Counted from the stretch's first letter, positions 18,855 through 29,149 are shown. The stretch is 64,000 nt of DNA from Flavobacterium ovatum (GCF_040703125.1 NZ_CP160035.1:2135001-2199000), one strand, 5' to 3'. Numbers and translations are program-made. The notes: generated from the letters alone by a model not told the origin.

Positions 18855-20099
18855 ATGAAAATAATATTATCTCATCCAACAGGAAATGCAAATGTTCGAG
18901 CTATCTCCAGTAAATTTGCTTCTCAAAAAATGTTATATCGTTTTTATACTTCTATTGCTTCTTATCCAGGTAATTTTTGGTACTGGTTAGGAGGTTTTAC
19001 TCCGTTTAGTGAATTGCGACGCAGAACTTTTGATATAGCTTTAGAAACCTATTGTGATACTTTTCCATGGATGGATCTGGGAAGAACGGTTGTTCATAAA
19101 GTCGGATTTAGTAAATTATATGAGCATGAAAAAGGTTTTTTTTGTGTAGACAGTGTATATAAAGTAATCGATAAACGTGTTGCTGCTGATTTAATAAAAG
19201 CTAAAAAAAATGGAGTTAAAGCTGTGTATGCTTATGAGGATGGAGCATTGGAAACCTTCATAAAAGCTAAAGAGCTAGGATTAATTTGTATTTATGATTT
19301 GCCAATTGCCTACTGGGAAACTGGAAGAAAACTCATGCAAGAAGAGGCACAACGCTTGCCAGATTGGGCCAAAACCCTTGGTGGGGGGATACTTGATAGT
19401 GAAGTTAAATTAGATCGAAAAAGCAGAGAATTGGAATTAGCTGATGTGGTGATTGGCCCTGGTTCCTTTGTTATTAATTCTTTGCCTGTTTGGTCTGCTG
19501 ATAAAATTAAGATAGTATCTCCATTTGGTTCACCACAAAATAATTCTAAAAAAAAAATAAGCAATAATAATATTGATAGACCTCTTCGAATTCTTTTTGT
19601 TGGTTCAATGGGGCAACGAAAGGGGTTGGGGGATTTATTTGCTGCAATAAATCTACTGAAAGGGGAACAGATTGAGCTTGTGGTTTTAGGTTCTTTGTTG
19701 GCTCCAATAGATTTTTATTACTCTCAATTAGCTACTTTTACTCACGAAACAGGGCGTTCTCATGAAGAGGTTTTAAAATTAATGCAAAGTTGTGATGTTT
19801 TTTGTCTTCCTTCTATTGTCGAAGGTAGAGCATTAGTTATGCAAGAAGCAATGAGTCAAGGTTTACCTATTATTATAACTCCAAATACAGGGGGAGAAGA
19901 CTTAGTAATTGAAGGGGAAACAGGTTTCTTAGTTCCAATTCGTTCCCCAAACGCAATTGCTGAGAAAATAAAATGGTTTGTTGATAATAGAGATCAAGTT
20001 ATTGAAATGGGAGATAAAGCAGCAGAACATGCAGAAAAATATACTTGGAATAATTATAGTACAACTATTACGGAAGAATTAAAAAAGATACTAAAATAG
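18855..20099 (+). CDS. Glycosyltransferase family 4
   Basis: From the ATG at 18855 the protein is 414 residues. An earlier in-frame codon at 18834 would add seven residues inside the preceding gene and is less likely. The N-terminal domain (KIILSHPTGNANVRAISSKF) is longer than usual. The donor domain has ILFVGSMGQRKGLGDLFAAI and the E-x7-E motif (PSIVEGRALVMQEAMSQG). The sugar specificity is unknown. A 30-base gap leads to the polymerase-like gene. Confidence 0.85.
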   Translation: MKIILSHPTGNANVRAISSKFASQKMLYRFYTSIASYPGNFWYWLGGFTPFSELRRRTFDIALETYCDTFPWMDLGRTVVHKVGFSKLYEHEKGFFCVDSVYKVIDKRVAADLIKAKKNGVKAVYAYEDGALETFIKAKELGLICIYDLPIAYWETGRKLMQEEAQRLPDWAKTLGGGILDSEVKLDRKSRELELADVVIGPGSFVINSLPVWSADKIKIVSPFGSPQNNSKKKISNNNIDRPLRILFVGSMGQRKGLGDLFAAINLLKGEQIELVVLGSLLAPIDFYYSQLATFTHETGRSHEEVLKLMQSCDVFCLPSIVEGRALVMQEAMSQGLPIIITPNTGGEDLVIEGETGFLVPIRSPNAIAEKIKWFVDNRDQVIEMGDKAAEHAEKYTWNNYSTTITEELKKILK

Positions 20100-20129
20100 T
20101 ATTTAAAAGCATTAATATTTTATCATCAA

Positions 20130-21437
20130 ATGAACACATATAGTATAAATGAATTAAAGAAATCGGAACTAAATTCTATTCGTATTTTAAAACGTGGTGT
20201 ATGGTTGTATTTCTTTTTTTTACTATTTGAAGGCGGGTTAAGGAAATGGATTTTACCTGGTTTAGCAACTCCATTGTTAATTGTTAGAGATCCTTTAGCC
20301 ATTTGGATATTAATTGTAGCTTTGCAACGAGGTTTCTTAAAGAAAAATACTTATGTTGCCATAATTGTTGTGGTTGGGCTTATCGCATTTTTTGCGGCAA
20401 TGTTCGTGGGGCATCAGAATCTCTATGTGGCTATTTTTGGGTTACGAATACTATTGATTCATTTTCCATTAATGTTCGTTATTGGTAACATATTTTCAAA
20501 ACAAGATATTATTAAGTTAGGGCGTATTCTAATATATATCAGTTTTCCAATGTTGTTGTTAATTGCTTTTCAATTTTTTAGTCCACAATCTGCTTGGATA
20601 AATAGAGGGGTTGGAGGAGATATGGAAGGTGCTGGTTTTAGTGGGGCTATGGGATATTTCAGACCTCCTGGGACCTTTTCTTTTACTAGTGGTAACGCTC
20701 AGTTTTGGGCATTTGTTACCCCTTTTATTTTTTATTTTTGGTTAGTTCCTCAGAAAATTAATCGTTCGCTCTTACTTGGGGCGACAGGGGCTTTACTATT
20801 GTCAATCCCTTTGTCCATTAGTAGATCCGTATTTTTCGCAGTGATGTTAACTTTTTTGTTTGCTCTACTTATTTTTATCCGACAACCTAAATTTTTGGGG
20901 CGTATATTCATTTCAATTGTAGCCATTTTTTTTTTACTTGTGGCCTTAACTCAGTTGCCTGTTTTTAAAACTGGTAGTGAGGTGTTTATAGAAAGATTTA
21001 CTTCGGCCAATAAAATTGAAGGAGGATTAGAAGGAGTTTTCCTAGATCGATTTTTAGGTGGGATGATTGGGGCTATTACGGAATCTCATGGTATTCCTTT
21101 TTTTGGCTATGGTATCGGCATGGGGACAAATGTAGGAAGTAAGCTTTTAACTGGTAAGGCTACTTTTCTTATAGCTGAGGGTGAATGGGGACGTTTGATA
21201 GGAGAAATGGGGGTTTTATTGGGATTAGTTGTTATTTTGACACGGGTTCTGTTTGTTTTTAAAGTTACACTATTGGCTTTCAAGAGAATAAAATATGGAG
21301 ATATACTTCCTTGGCTGTTATTAAGTTTCGGCGCATTAGCTATATTACAGTCACAATGGGCACAACCTACTTCATTGGGTTTTAGTACCCTAATTGGAGG
21401 TTTGATCATAGCTTCGTTAAAAAAGAACAAATTTTGA
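20130..21437 (+). CDS. O-antigen/exopolysaccharide polymerase, Wzy-like
   Basis: This 435-residue membrane protein has ten or more hydrophobic helices and a central periplasmic loop (about residues 150-185, rich in Gly: GGDMEGAGFSGAMGYFRPPG). A later short loop reads GYGIGMGTNVGSK. The pattern fits the Wzy/O-antigen-ligase superfamily, which joins lipid-linked repeat units in the periplasm. Sequence alone does not separate a polymerase from a ligase. The presence of Wzx, Wza and Wzc in the same locus favours polymerase. Confidence 0.78.
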   Translation: MNTYSINELKKSELNSIRILKRGVWLYFFFLLFEGGLRKWILPGLATPLLIVRDPLAIWILIVALQRGFLKKNTYVAIIVVVGLIAFFAAMFVGHQNLYVAIFGLRILLIHFPLMFVIGNIFSKQDIIKLGRILIYISFPMLLLIAFQFFSPQSAWINRGVGGDMEGAGFSGAMGYFRPPGTFSFTSGNAQFWAFVTPFIFYFWLVPQKINRSLLLGATGALLLSIPLSISRSVFFAVMLTFLFALLIFIRQPKFLGRIFISIVAIFFLLVALTQLPVFKTGSEVFIERFTSANKIEGGLEGVFLDRFLGGMIGAITESHGIPFFGYGIGMGTNVGSKLLTGKATFLIAEGEWGRLIGEMGVLLGLVVILTRVLFVFKVTLLAFKRIKYGDILPWLLLSFGALAILQSQWAQPTSLGFSTLIGGLIIASLKKNKF

Positions 21438-21458
21438 TTAAAAAAATAAAATAGGATT

Positions 21459-22628
21459 ATGAAGATCATCATTTTTACACATCCTTTATTCCTTGGGTCG
21501 CAAAGTATGCCTCGATATGCTACTATGCTGGAACAGGGAATGTTGGAAAGAGGACATGCTGTAGGCCTTTGGACTGCTTCACCATTTTTTTTTAGGTTGC
21601 CTGTTCCTGTTCTTTTTAAAAAGTGGTTGGGCTATATTGATCAGTTCATTGTATTTCCGTTTCAAATTAATCGAAGACTAAAGAATCTACCTCAAAATAC
21701 ACTTTTTGTTTTTTCTGATCAAGCTTTAGGTCCTTGGGTACCATTAGCGGCCAATCGATTGCATGTGATTCATTGTCATGATTTTTTGGCACAACAATCA
21801 GCCAAAGGTATTATTCCCGAAAATAGAGTAGGCTGGTCTGGGATTAAATATCAAGAATTCATTAGAAAGGGATATAAGAAAGGAAAAAATTTTATTTCTA
21901 TTTCTAAACAAACACAGACCGATCTTCATGATTTTATGGGGACAGTCCCTGCTCTTTCTAAAGTAGTTTACAATGGTTTGAATCAAAAATTTGAGCAATC
22001 AAATCCAGAATTGATTAGAGCGCAATTGACTAATGATTTGAAAATTAATCTCTCTTTAGGCTATATTTTGCATGTAGGTGGCAATCAATTTTATAAAAAT
22101 AGAAAAGGGGTAATTGAAATTTATACCGCTTGGCGCAAATCTACTGAAATTAATTTACCATTATTATTGGTTGGTTCACATCCCACAATGGAGTTAGAAC
22201 AATTAAGAGAGGAATCTCTTTTCGCATCAGACATTCACTTCTTAACTTCGATAAATGACGACTTATTAAAACAAGGATATCAAGGAGCTACAGTATTATT
22301 ATTCCCTTCTTTAGCGGAAGGTTTTGGTTGGCCTATAGCGGAAGCTATGGCTTCAGGTTGTCCTGTAATCACGACTAATGAAGCTCCAATGACCGAAGTA
22401 GGAGGGCAAGCGGCTTATTATATAGATAAAAGACCATTAGATACAAAAGAAGTTGAAGAATGGGCAAAGCGATCTGCATTAATTTTGAACAATGTTATTA
22501 GACTAAATAACAAAGAACGACAACAATGTATTGATTTTGGTATTGAAAATTCCAAACGTTTTGAAACTGAAAAAGCATTGGATCAAATAGAATCTATTTA
22601 TAAAAAAATTACTGAAAATAAATTTTAA
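21459..22628 (+). CDS. Glycosyltransferase family 4
   Basis: This 389-residue GT-B protein reads KIIIFTHPLFLGSQSMPRYA at the start, LHVGGNQFYKNRKGVIEI in the donor domain, and has E-x7-E motif PSLAEGFGWPIAEAMASG. HVIHCHDFLAQQSA resembles the His-containing acceptor-domain motif of the family. The stop codon overlaps the start of the next glycosyltransferase by one base. Confidence 0.87.
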   Translation: MKIIIFTHPLFLGSQSMPRYATMLEQGMLERGHAVGLWTASPFFFRLPVPVLFKKWLGYIDQFIVFPFQINRRLKNLPQNTLFVFSDQALGPWVPLAANRLHVIHCHDFLAQQSAKGIIPENRVGWSGIKYQEFIRKGYKKGKNFISISKQTQTDLHDFMGTVPALSKVVYNGLNQKFEQSNPELIRAQLTNDLKINLSLGYILHVGGNQFYKNRKGVIEIYTAWRKSTEINLPLLLVGSHPTMELEQLREESLFASDIHFLTSINDDLLKQGYQGATVLLFPSLAEGFGWPIAEAMASGCPVITTNEAPMTEVGGQAAYYIDKRPLDTKEVEEWAKRSALILNNVIRLNNKERQQCIDFGIENSKRFETEKALDQIESIYKKITENKF

Positions 22629-23797
22629 TGAAAATTCTTCATGTTATTTCTTCTATGCATCCCAATTCTGGAGGGACTTCCCAGGCGATTCGGAATATTA
22701 TTCCAAGTCTTCAAAAAAATGACGTCGAAAATGAAGTAGTCTGTTTGGACAACTCTGATCTAGATTATGGAGCTACAGATGATTTTAAAATATATAAAAT
22801 AGGGAGAGGTAAAACGTCTTATCAATATCAGTCCTTATTAGTAAAGTGGTTAGAAAATAATTTACTTACCTACGGTGCTGTAATAGTTCATGGAATTTGG
22901 CAATACCCTAATTATGCAGTATATAGAGCCATTAGCCGATTAAAAACACAAAATAAGTTAGTGCCAAAAGTTGTGATTATGCCCCACGGGATGTTAGATC
23001 CTTATTTTCAAAAGGCAACGGATCGTAAATGGAAAGCATTACGCAATGAGTTAGTATGGAAAGCGACAGAACAAAAAGCTGTTAATGCGGCGGACGCCTT
23101 GTTTTTCACTTGTGAAGAAGAACTGTTATTAGCTCAAACTACTTTTAAAGGTTATGATCCTAAAAAGGAAATTAATGTGGGGTTTGGTATTCCGCATCCA
23201 CCTATTCGAACTGTTAGAATGCAAACAGTTTTTCATGAAGTACTCCCATCTTTAAAAAATAATTACTGGTTATTTTTGAGTAGGATTCATCCTAAAAAAG
23301 GAATAGATTTGTTGATTGAAGCTTATAGTCAACTATGCCTAGAGCATCCAATTTTACCTGAACTTGTTATTGCAGGTCCTACAGATTCTGTGTATGCTCA
23401 ACAAATGATGACGCTAGCAAAGAATAACCCTAAAATTCATTTTACGGGGATGTTAAATGGGGAAGCAAAATGGGGGGCTTTTTATGGCTGTGATACTTAT
23501 TTGTTACCGAGTCATCAAGAGAATTTTGGTATTTCGATTGTAGAAGCTATGGCTTGTCGTAAATCAGTACTTATTTCTAAAAACATTAATATTTGGAGAG
23601 AAATTGAAGCAGGTAATGGAGGGTGGGTGCTAGATAATCTGACCGTTAAAGCAATTGAAGCGCAGTTGGTTAAAATAGCAAAATTGGATATATTAGAATT
23701 AGAACTAAAAGATGCTCAGGCTTATGATACCTTTGAACAAAAATTCAGTATTGAAGTATGCGCAGCCGTTTTTACTAAAGTTATAAAAGAGTTGTAA
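22628..23797 (+). CDS. Glycosyltransferase family 4
   Basis: This 389-residue GT-B protein has a glycine-rich acceptor loop (VISSMHPNSGGTSQAIRNI), donor-domain FLSRIHPKKGIDLLIEAY and E-x7-E motif PSHQENFGISIVEAMACR. It overlaps the preceding gene by one base (TAATG), so translation is coupled. It is followed after 58 bases by a WcaF-like acetyltransferase, a common pairing in Bacteroidota polysaccharide loci. Confidence 0.87.
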   Translation: MKILHVISSMHPNSGGTSQAIRNIIPSLQKNDVENEVVCLDNSDLDYGATDDFKIYKIGRGKTSYQYQSLLVKWLENNLLTYGAVIVHGIWQYPNYAVYRAISRLKTQNKLVPKVVIMPHGMLDPYFQKATDRKWKALRNELVWKATEQKAVNAADALFFTCEEELLLAQTTFKGYDPKKEINVGFGIPHPPIRTVRMQTVFHEVLPSLKNNYWLFLSRIHPKKGIDLLIEAYSQLCLEHPILPELVIAGPTDSVYAQQMMTLAKNNPKIHFTGMLNGEAKWGAFYGCDTYLLPSHQENFGISIVEAMACRKSVLISKNINIWREIEAGNGGWVLDNLTVKAIEAQLVKIAKLDILELELKDAQAYDTFEQKFSIEVCAAVFTKVIKEL

Positions 23798-23855
23798 TGC
23801 TTATAAGTTCATTAATATAATATAATTTCAACTTTTTTAATAAAAATTAATTTTT

Positions 23856-24425
23856 ATGTTAGGACATAATTTAAATGATAAAGATGCTTATAAGAGACCT
23901 GTTTTCTCGACTTCAAGTAAAATAAGACGTTTTTTATGGCAAATTACATGGTTTATTCTCTGTCGTTACTCACCAGCTCCATTACATAAATGGAGATGTT
24001 TTATTATTAGCGCTTTTGGAGCTAATTTAGGAAAGAATAATTTTATATATCCTAATTGTAAAATTTGGGCTCCTTGGCTTTTAGAAACAGAAGATGTTGC
24101 AACGATTGGCCCAGGGGTTGAGATTTATAATCCAGGAGGAGTGTTCTTAGGCCACCATTCAATTATTTCACAAGATGCCTACATTTGCGGAGCCACACAC
24201 GACTATAATTCAAAACATTTTACATATTTGAGTAAAAAAATTATCATAGCACCATATTCCTGGATATGTGCAAGAGCTATAGTGTTGCCAGGTGTTATAT
24301 GTAATGAAGGGAGCGTATTGGCAGCAGCAGCAATAACATCAAAAGACCTTGAATCATGGAGTGTTTATGGAGGTAATCCTGCAAAACGAATAAAAAAGAG
24401 AAACAATTTTTTGAATGATATTTAA
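23856..24425 (+). CDS. WcaF-like putative acetyltransferase
   Basis: This 189-residue hexapeptide-repeat protein has the lead sequence RRFLWQITWFILCRYSPAP typical of WcaF-type acetyltransferases of colanic-acid-like pathways. The beta-helix core is ATIGPGVEIYNPGGVFLG. The catalytic-loop sequence is CGATHDYNSKHF, and the end reads WICARAIVLPGVICNEGSV and YGGNPAKRIKKR. It should acetylate a sugar of the repeat unit. Confidence 0.85.
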   Translation: MLGHNLNDKDAYKRPVFSTSSKIRRFLWQITWFILCRYSPAPLHKWRCFIISAFGANLGKNNFIYPNCKIWAPWLLETEDVATIGPGVEIYNPGGVFLGHHSIISQDAYICGATHDYNSKHFTYLSKKIIIAPYSWICARAIVLPGVICNEGSVLAAAAITSKDLESWSVYGGNPAKRIKKRNNFLNDI

Positions 24426-24437
24426 GCAAAATTGAAA

Positions 24438-26069
24438 ATGGACAATAGAATATTTGACCTATGTATAATAGGTAGTGGTCCCGCTGGTATTATTACAGCT
24501 CTTGAATACAGTAAACTTAATCCTGAGAAGACTATATTACTCGTAGAATATGGTAAGTCAGATACAGTAAAAAACCCATTGGATGACAGTATCATAATCT
24601 CCAATCTTACGAACCATCATCCAGTATATGAATGTACCAACAAGAAGTTTGGAGGGTCTAGCGAAACTTGGGGAGGACGTTGCGTAATGTATGATGAAGT
24701 TGATTTTATTGATCGACCAATAATTAACAATGGTTGCACATGGGATTTAGACTTGTTTGAAGAGGTAAAAAAATATTTATCGCAAACTGCTGCGTATTTC
24801 GAATGTGGTGAGGCTAAATTTAATCTAAATCAAATAGATAAATTTGAAAAAACACGTATTGCAGATGATTTTGATTCTGAAAATATATCGGACTCTGTCG
24901 TAGAAAGATGGAGTATGCCTACACGTTTTGGTATACGCTATAGAAAAGAAATATTTGCTAATAAAAATATTACCTTAATTGAGGGCTATGAAGCAAGATC
25001 TTTTGAAAAACCCATTGCCGATGGAAAAGTATCGCTTCTTGAGCTAGTTGATTGGGATAATAAAGTAAAACAAATAGAAGCTAGGGATTTTGTTATAGCT
25101 GCTGGCGCACAAGAAAGCACGAGGCTATTATTACGTAACCTGCAACTATTTAAAAATCTTAATGATGTTCCACATTCACTAGGCAAATATTACCAAGGTC
25201 ATCTTAGTGGGAAAATTGCTTCGGTGCAGTTTTATGGAAATCCTAAAAAGACTGATTATGCTTTTTTGAGAGATGATGATGGGATTTATTTGAGAAGACG
25301 CTTTCAGTTTAAAGCAGATTACCTTATTGAAAATAATCTCTTAAATACAGCAATATGGCTTGATAATCCATTATATTATGATCCAAAACATGGTAGTGGG
25401 GCTATGTCGTTTATGTATATGGCAATGATTACACCTTTTTTAGGGAAAAAGTTGGCACCACCAGCAATTGCTGATTCAATAACAAAAGGGAAAGTAGAAA
25501 ACTTAGATAAGCATTTATTGAACATCATAAAAGGATTTCCTTTTTCAATATCTAAACCCGCTATTATTTTTTTTAAACGGTTTATGTTAAAACGCAAACT
25601 ACCTGGCGTCTTTCTTTATAGCCCTGAAAATAAATATGCGTTACACTTTCATTCTGAACAAATTCCTTATGAAGGAAATACAATTACACTATCTGAGGAT
25701 GGAGATAAATTGTTAATAAATTATACACTTACGGATGACGATATAAATTCGGTTATAGCTCTTCATAAAGAGTTAGATCAATCCCTGCAAAAAAGTGGTT
25801 GTGGTAAATTAGAATATTGGTTCCCTGAAGCAGATTTATTTAATGAAATAAAAAAAATGTCGCGTGATGGAATTCATCAGTCTGGCACTACCCGAATTGC
25901 AAACTCTGCAGAAAAAGGAGTAGTAGACCGCAATCTTAAAATATTTGGTACAGCAAATATATATGTTTGTAGTAGCTCTGTTTTTCCAACTTCAGGACAA
26001 GCAAATCCTACTTTTTTTCTTGGGGCATTTGCAGTAAGGCTTGCTCATGAACTAACTTATAAAAAATAA
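24438..26069 (+). CDS. GMC-family FAD-dependent oxidoreductase
   Basis: From the ATG at 24438 this is a 543-residue protein. A TTG six bases earlier is a poorer start. The FAD-binding Rossmann motif is IIGSGPAG (residues 10-17). The GMC-type C-terminal region has HQSGTTR and VFPTSGQANPTFFLGAFAVR, matching the HxxGTxR and SGQxNPT blocks that bind flavin and place the catalytic His. Family members oxidise alcohols or sugars. The gene lies 12 bases after the acetyltransferase and 2 bases before an aldo/keto reductase. Together they may oxidise and then reduce a sugar carbon, for example to epimerise it, but this is inference. Confidence 0.8.
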   Translation: MDNRIFDLCIIGSGPAGIITALEYSKLNPEKTILLVEYGKSDTVKNPLDDSIIISNLTNHHPVYECTNKKFGGSSETWGGRCVMYDEVDFIDRPIINNGCTWDLDLFEEVKKYLSQTAAYFECGEAKFNLNQIDKFEKTRIADDFDSENISDSVVERWSMPTRFGIRYRKEIFANKNITLIEGYEARSFEKPIADGKVSLLELVDWDNKVKQIEARDFVIAAGAQESTRLLLRNLQLFKNLNDVPHSLGKYYQGHLSGKIASVQFYGNPKKTDYAFLRDDDGIYLRRRFQFKADYLIENNLLNTAIWLDNPLYYDPKHGSGAMSFMYMAMITPFLGKKLAPPAIADSITKGKVENLDKHLLNIIKGFPFSISKPAIIFFKRFMLKRKLPGVFLYSPENKYALHFHSEQIPYEGNTITLSEDGDKLLINYTLTDDDINSVIALHKELDQSLQKSGCGKLEYWFPEADLFNEIKKMSRDGIHQSGTTRIANSAEKGVVDRNLKIFGTANIYVCSSSVFPTSGQANPTFFLGAFAVRLAHELTYKK

Positions 26070-26071
26070 TA

Positions 26072-26914
26072 ATGAAACAAATAGAGCTTGTGCCTGGAAT
26101 AAAATCTTCAGTTTTAGGTTTTGGTTGCGCACCAATAAAAGGTTCAGAGGGTAATAATAAATCTGCTAGAGCATTAAGTGCTGCTATAGATTTTGGCGTA
26201 ACGCATTTTGACATAGCTCGCTCTTACGGATATGGAGAAGCAGAAGCTTTTGTCGGTAAAATTCTTAGGCCATATAGGAAAGACATTATTATTGCAAGTA
26301 AATTTGGTATTAAAGCAAATAATAAAGCTAAATTATTAGCTCCTTTAAAACCTATTATACGTTTTGCAAAGAACCTGAATGGGAAATCGGCTGCTAAACC
26401 TTTGACTATACAAAATAACAATGTTGCATCATTAGGAAATAGGTTTCATTCTAGAATTGAAATTAATCCGTTTGAAATGAAAAAAAGTTTAGAAGAAAGT
26501 TTAAAAGCGCTAAAAACTGATTATCTAGATTATTTTTTTGTACATGAACCATTATATGAAATACAGGATGTTGCTGCACTTTTTGAGTTAGCTGAAGAGC
26601 TTAAAAAAGAGGGGAAAATAAGAGCTTTTGGTATGGCATTTATGCAAAATCAAAAAGAACTACATACTAATTATTTAGAGAGTTTTGATATTCTTCAGTT
26701 TAATAATTCCCCAGGAATACTAAACTACGAAGATGTTAAAAAAGACCGTTCTAATAAGGCAAATATTTTTTTTTCACCTATAAATGGAGTTGAGAATACA
26801 CTTTTACCGGAAGAAAAGTTGTTGAAATTAAATGAGGATTTTCCTGAAAGTGTAATACTTTGTTCTATGTTTAATGAAAAACACCTTGCGTCTAATGTAA
26901 AGTTATTCTCTTAA
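26072..26914 (+). CDS. Aldo/keto reductase
   Basis: This 280-residue (beta/alpha)8 reductase has the catalytic tetrad Asp47 (THFDIARSYG), Tyr52, Lys77 (IASKFG) and His158 (FFVHEP). It would use NAD(P)H to reduce a carbonyl. It lies 2 bases after the GMC oxidoreductase gene, so the two are almost certainly translated together. The protein is a little short at the C-terminus for the family (ends MFNEKHLASNVKLFS), where cofactor-binding residues often lie. It may therefore be minimal or slightly truncated. Confidence 0.82.
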   Translation: MKQIELVPGIKSSVLGFGCAPIKGSEGNNKSARALSAAIDFGVTHFDIARSYGYGEAEAFVGKILRPYRKDIIIASKFGIKANNKAKLLAPLKPIIRFAKNLNGKSAAKPLTIQNNNVASLGNRFHSRIEINPFEMKKSLEESLKALKTDYLDYFFVHEPLYEIQDVAALFELAEELKKEGKIRAFGMAFMQNQKELHTNYLESFDILQFNNSPGILNYEDVKKDRSNKANIFFSPINGVENTLLPEEKLLKLNEDFPESVILCSMFNEKHLASNVKLFS

Positions 26915-26964
26915 TTATAAATAATAATGCTAAATATAATCTTTGTTTAAAATGAAAAAGCATA

Positions 26965-27346
26965 ATGAATGCTCTAATCGAATTGCGGACAGATTTACTA
27001 ATTAAATTGTTTTGGTTTATTATTAGACGGGATAAAATAAATAGAATACGAAGTTAAGGTATGTATTTTGAAAACAAAAACAGAAGCAAAAGTGATTGAG
27101 TCACAGAGAATTTACTTCTATAGTAACTCTAATGAATCAAATTCAACGGATATTTTCTTTATTTCAGGAAATTTTGTGATTAAGTATTTTTTTTTGTGTT
27201 CAGCTGAAGCATTTATCATGACAAACATAACCTTAGGAGAAGGGGCAATAATAGTTGAAAGGTCTGCTGTTTTTAAGGATGTAGCAGCTTGGACTATAGT
27301 AGGAGGCAATCCAGCAAAATTTATAAAAGATAGAAAAATTGAATAA
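26965..27346 (+). pseudogene. Decayed hexapeptide acyltransferase
   Basis: Only the end of an acyltransferase is readable. In the frame ending at 27346 it reads TLGEGAIIVERSAVFKDVAA followed by WTIVGGNPAKFIKDRK, the standard tail of a serine-acetyltransferase-like beta-helix protein. Upstream the frame is non-specific, with stops, and a possible N-terminus (NALIELRTDLLIKLFW) opens at 26965 in a frame that ends after about 30 codons. The active-site region is missing, so the gene is dead. It sits between the aldo/keto reductase and a GT2 gene. Confidence 0.65.
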
Positions 27347-28160
27347 GATACCCATAACCGCTATAGTTTCGGTAAAAAATGAATCACTTAATTTGCCTAA
27401 TTGTCTGATAAAATTAGAGCGTTTCGATCAATTAATTATTGTAGATTCAGGAAGTACAGATGATACCGTATCCATTGCAAAAGGGTTTGGTGCGGAAGTT
27501 ATACAATTTGATTGGGATGGAAAGTTTCCAAAAAAGCGTAATTGGGCACTTCAAAATGTACATATAAAAAATGATTGGGTTTTATTTTTGGATGCCGATG
27601 AGTTTGTAACAGAAGCTTTTGTATCCGAAATTGAAGAAAAAACAAAAGATCCTAACTATAATGGTTTTACAATTCATTTTGAAAACTATTTTATGGGGAA
27701 AAAACTTCGCTATGGCTATGGTTTCAATAAATCGGCACTATTTAAAAAATCCAAAGGAGCTTATGAAAAAATAGAGGAAGATCTTTGGAGCCATTTAGAT
27801 ATGGAAGTACATGAACACCCAATCATCGAAGGGAATATAGGTGTTATAAAAGAAAAAGTAGTCCACAAAGATTTTAAAACACTCGAGCACTATATTAGTA
27901 AGCATAATGCTTATTCTAGTTGGGAAGCGCATCGTTACCTTCAACTGAAAGAAGGTAAAAATATTCAGTTGAGTCGAAATCAAAAAATCAAGTATTTTTT
28001 GATGAATACTGGTTTGCTACCCTGGGTCTATTTTTTTGGTGCTTACCTGCTTAAATTCGGTTTTTTAGACGGAAAAGAAGGCTTTTATTTGGCAAAGTAT
28101 AAGGCTAATTACTTTTTCCAAATTCAAACAAAAATTATAGAATTAAAAAATAAACAATAA
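27339..28160 (+). CDS. Glycosyltransferase family 2 (WaaE/KdtX-like)
   Basis: This 273-residue GT-A enzyme has first-strand ITAIVSVKNESLNLPNCL, the metal-binding stretch WVLFLDADEF and a later HEHPIIEG. These are typical of the lipopolysaccharide core beta-glucosyltransferase group. The only credible start is TTG at 27339, overlapping the stop of the decayed acyltransferase. An in-frame stop lies at 27324 and no ATG is in frame nearby. It ends 3 bases before the UDP-xylose synthase gene. Confidence 0.8.
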   Translation: MNKIPITAIVSVKNESLNLPNCLIKLERFDQLIIVDSGSTDDTVSIAKGFGAEVIQFDWDGKFPKKRNWALQNVHIKNDWVLFLDADEFVTEAFVSEIEEKTKDPNYNGFTIHFENYFMGKKLRYGYGFNKSALFKKSKGAYEKIEEDLWSHLDMEVHEHPIIEGNIGVIKEKVVHKDFKTLEHYISKHNAYSSWEAHRYLQLKEGKNIQLSRNQKIKYFLMNTGLLPWVYFFGAYLLKFGFLDGKEGFYLAKYKANYFFQIQTKIIELKNKQ

Positions 28161-28163
28161 ACA

Positions 28164-29120
28164 ATGAAAAAAATATTAGTTACAGGTGGTGCAGGATTTG
28201 TTGGATCTCATTTGTGTGCCCGTTTATTAGAGGAAGGGAATGATGTAATATGTTTGGATAATTACTTTACAGGCGATAAGAAAAACATATTAAAATTATT
28301 GGGTAATCCTCGTTTTGAATTGGTCCGTCATGACATCACGGAACCTTATTATGCTGAAGTAGATGAGATTTATAATTTAGCTTGTCCAGCTTCTCCAGTT
28401 CATTACCAATACAATCCGATTAAGACTATAAAGACTTCTGTAATGGGGGCTATTAATACGTTGGGGTTGGCAAAAAGGGTAAAAGCAAAAATTTTACAGG
28501 CCAGTACCAGTGAAGTGTATGGTGATCCACAGGTGCATCCGCAACCTGAAAGTTATTGGGGACATGTTAATCCTATTGGGATCCGTTCCTGTTATGATGA
28601 AGGCAAGCGTTGTGCCGAAACCTTGTTCATGGACTATCACAATCAAAATAATGTAGCTATAAAAATTATTCGAATTTTTAATACTTACGGGCCTAATATG
28701 AATCCCGCTGATGGTCGTGTAGTTTCTAATTTTATCGTTCAAGCATTAAAAGGGGAAGATATCACGATCTTTGGTGACGGTATGCAAACGCGTTCTTTTC
28801 AATATGTGGATGATTTAGTGGAAGGTATGATTCGAATGATGAATTCAGATGATGCATTCTTAGGTCCTGTCAATTTGGGGAATCCTAACGAATTTACGAT
28901 GTTAGAATTGGCAGAAGCTGTTATTGCATTAACAGGTTCTCAATCTAAAATTATACATTTGGCCTTACCACAAGACGATCCCAAACAAAGACAACCGGAT
29001 ATTAGTTTAGCGAAAGAAAAACTAGGAGGGTGGCAACCTAAAGTGGAGCTAAATGAAGGATTGATTAAAACGATAGCCTATTTTGAAAACCTCTTAAAAC
29101 AAGAAGAGGTAAGTAGATAA
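28164..29120 (+). CDS. UDP-glucuronic acid decarboxylase (UDP-xylose synthase)
   Basis: This 318-residue short-chain dehydrogenase has NAD-binding GGAGFVG (residues 8-14) and catalytic Tyr144/Lys148 (SCYDEGKR). The block [20 protein letters not shown] is characteristic of UXS enzymes and separates them from UDP-glucose epimerases. [20 protein letters not shown] is another family signature. It makes UDP-xylose from UDP-glucuronate. The UDP-glucose dehydrogenase that supplies its substrate is not in this window. Presence here suggests xylose in the polysaccharide. Confidence 0.9.
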   Translation: MKKILVTGGAGFVGSHLCARLLEEGNDVICLDNYFTGDKKNILKLLGNPRFELVRHDITEPYYAEVDEIYNLACPASPVHYQYNPIKTIKTSVMGAINTLGLAKRVKAKILQASTSEVYGDPQVHPQPESYWGHVNPIGIRSCYDEGKRCAETLFMDYHNQNNVAIKIIRIFNTYGPNMNPADGRVVSNFIVQALKGEDITIFGDGMQTRSFQYVDDLVEGMIRMMNSDDAFLGPVNLGNPNEFTMLELAEAVIALTGSQSKIIHLALPQDDPKQRQPDISLAKEKLGGWQPKVELNEGLIKTIAYFENLLKQEEVSR

Positions 29121-29149
29121 ACGTTCCCAAAAACAATCAAAAAGTAATG

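Noticed and set aside
28164..29120. UDP-glucose 4-epimerase
   Set aside because: The [10 protein letters not shown] block and RSCYDEGKR match UDP-xylose synthases, not GalE.
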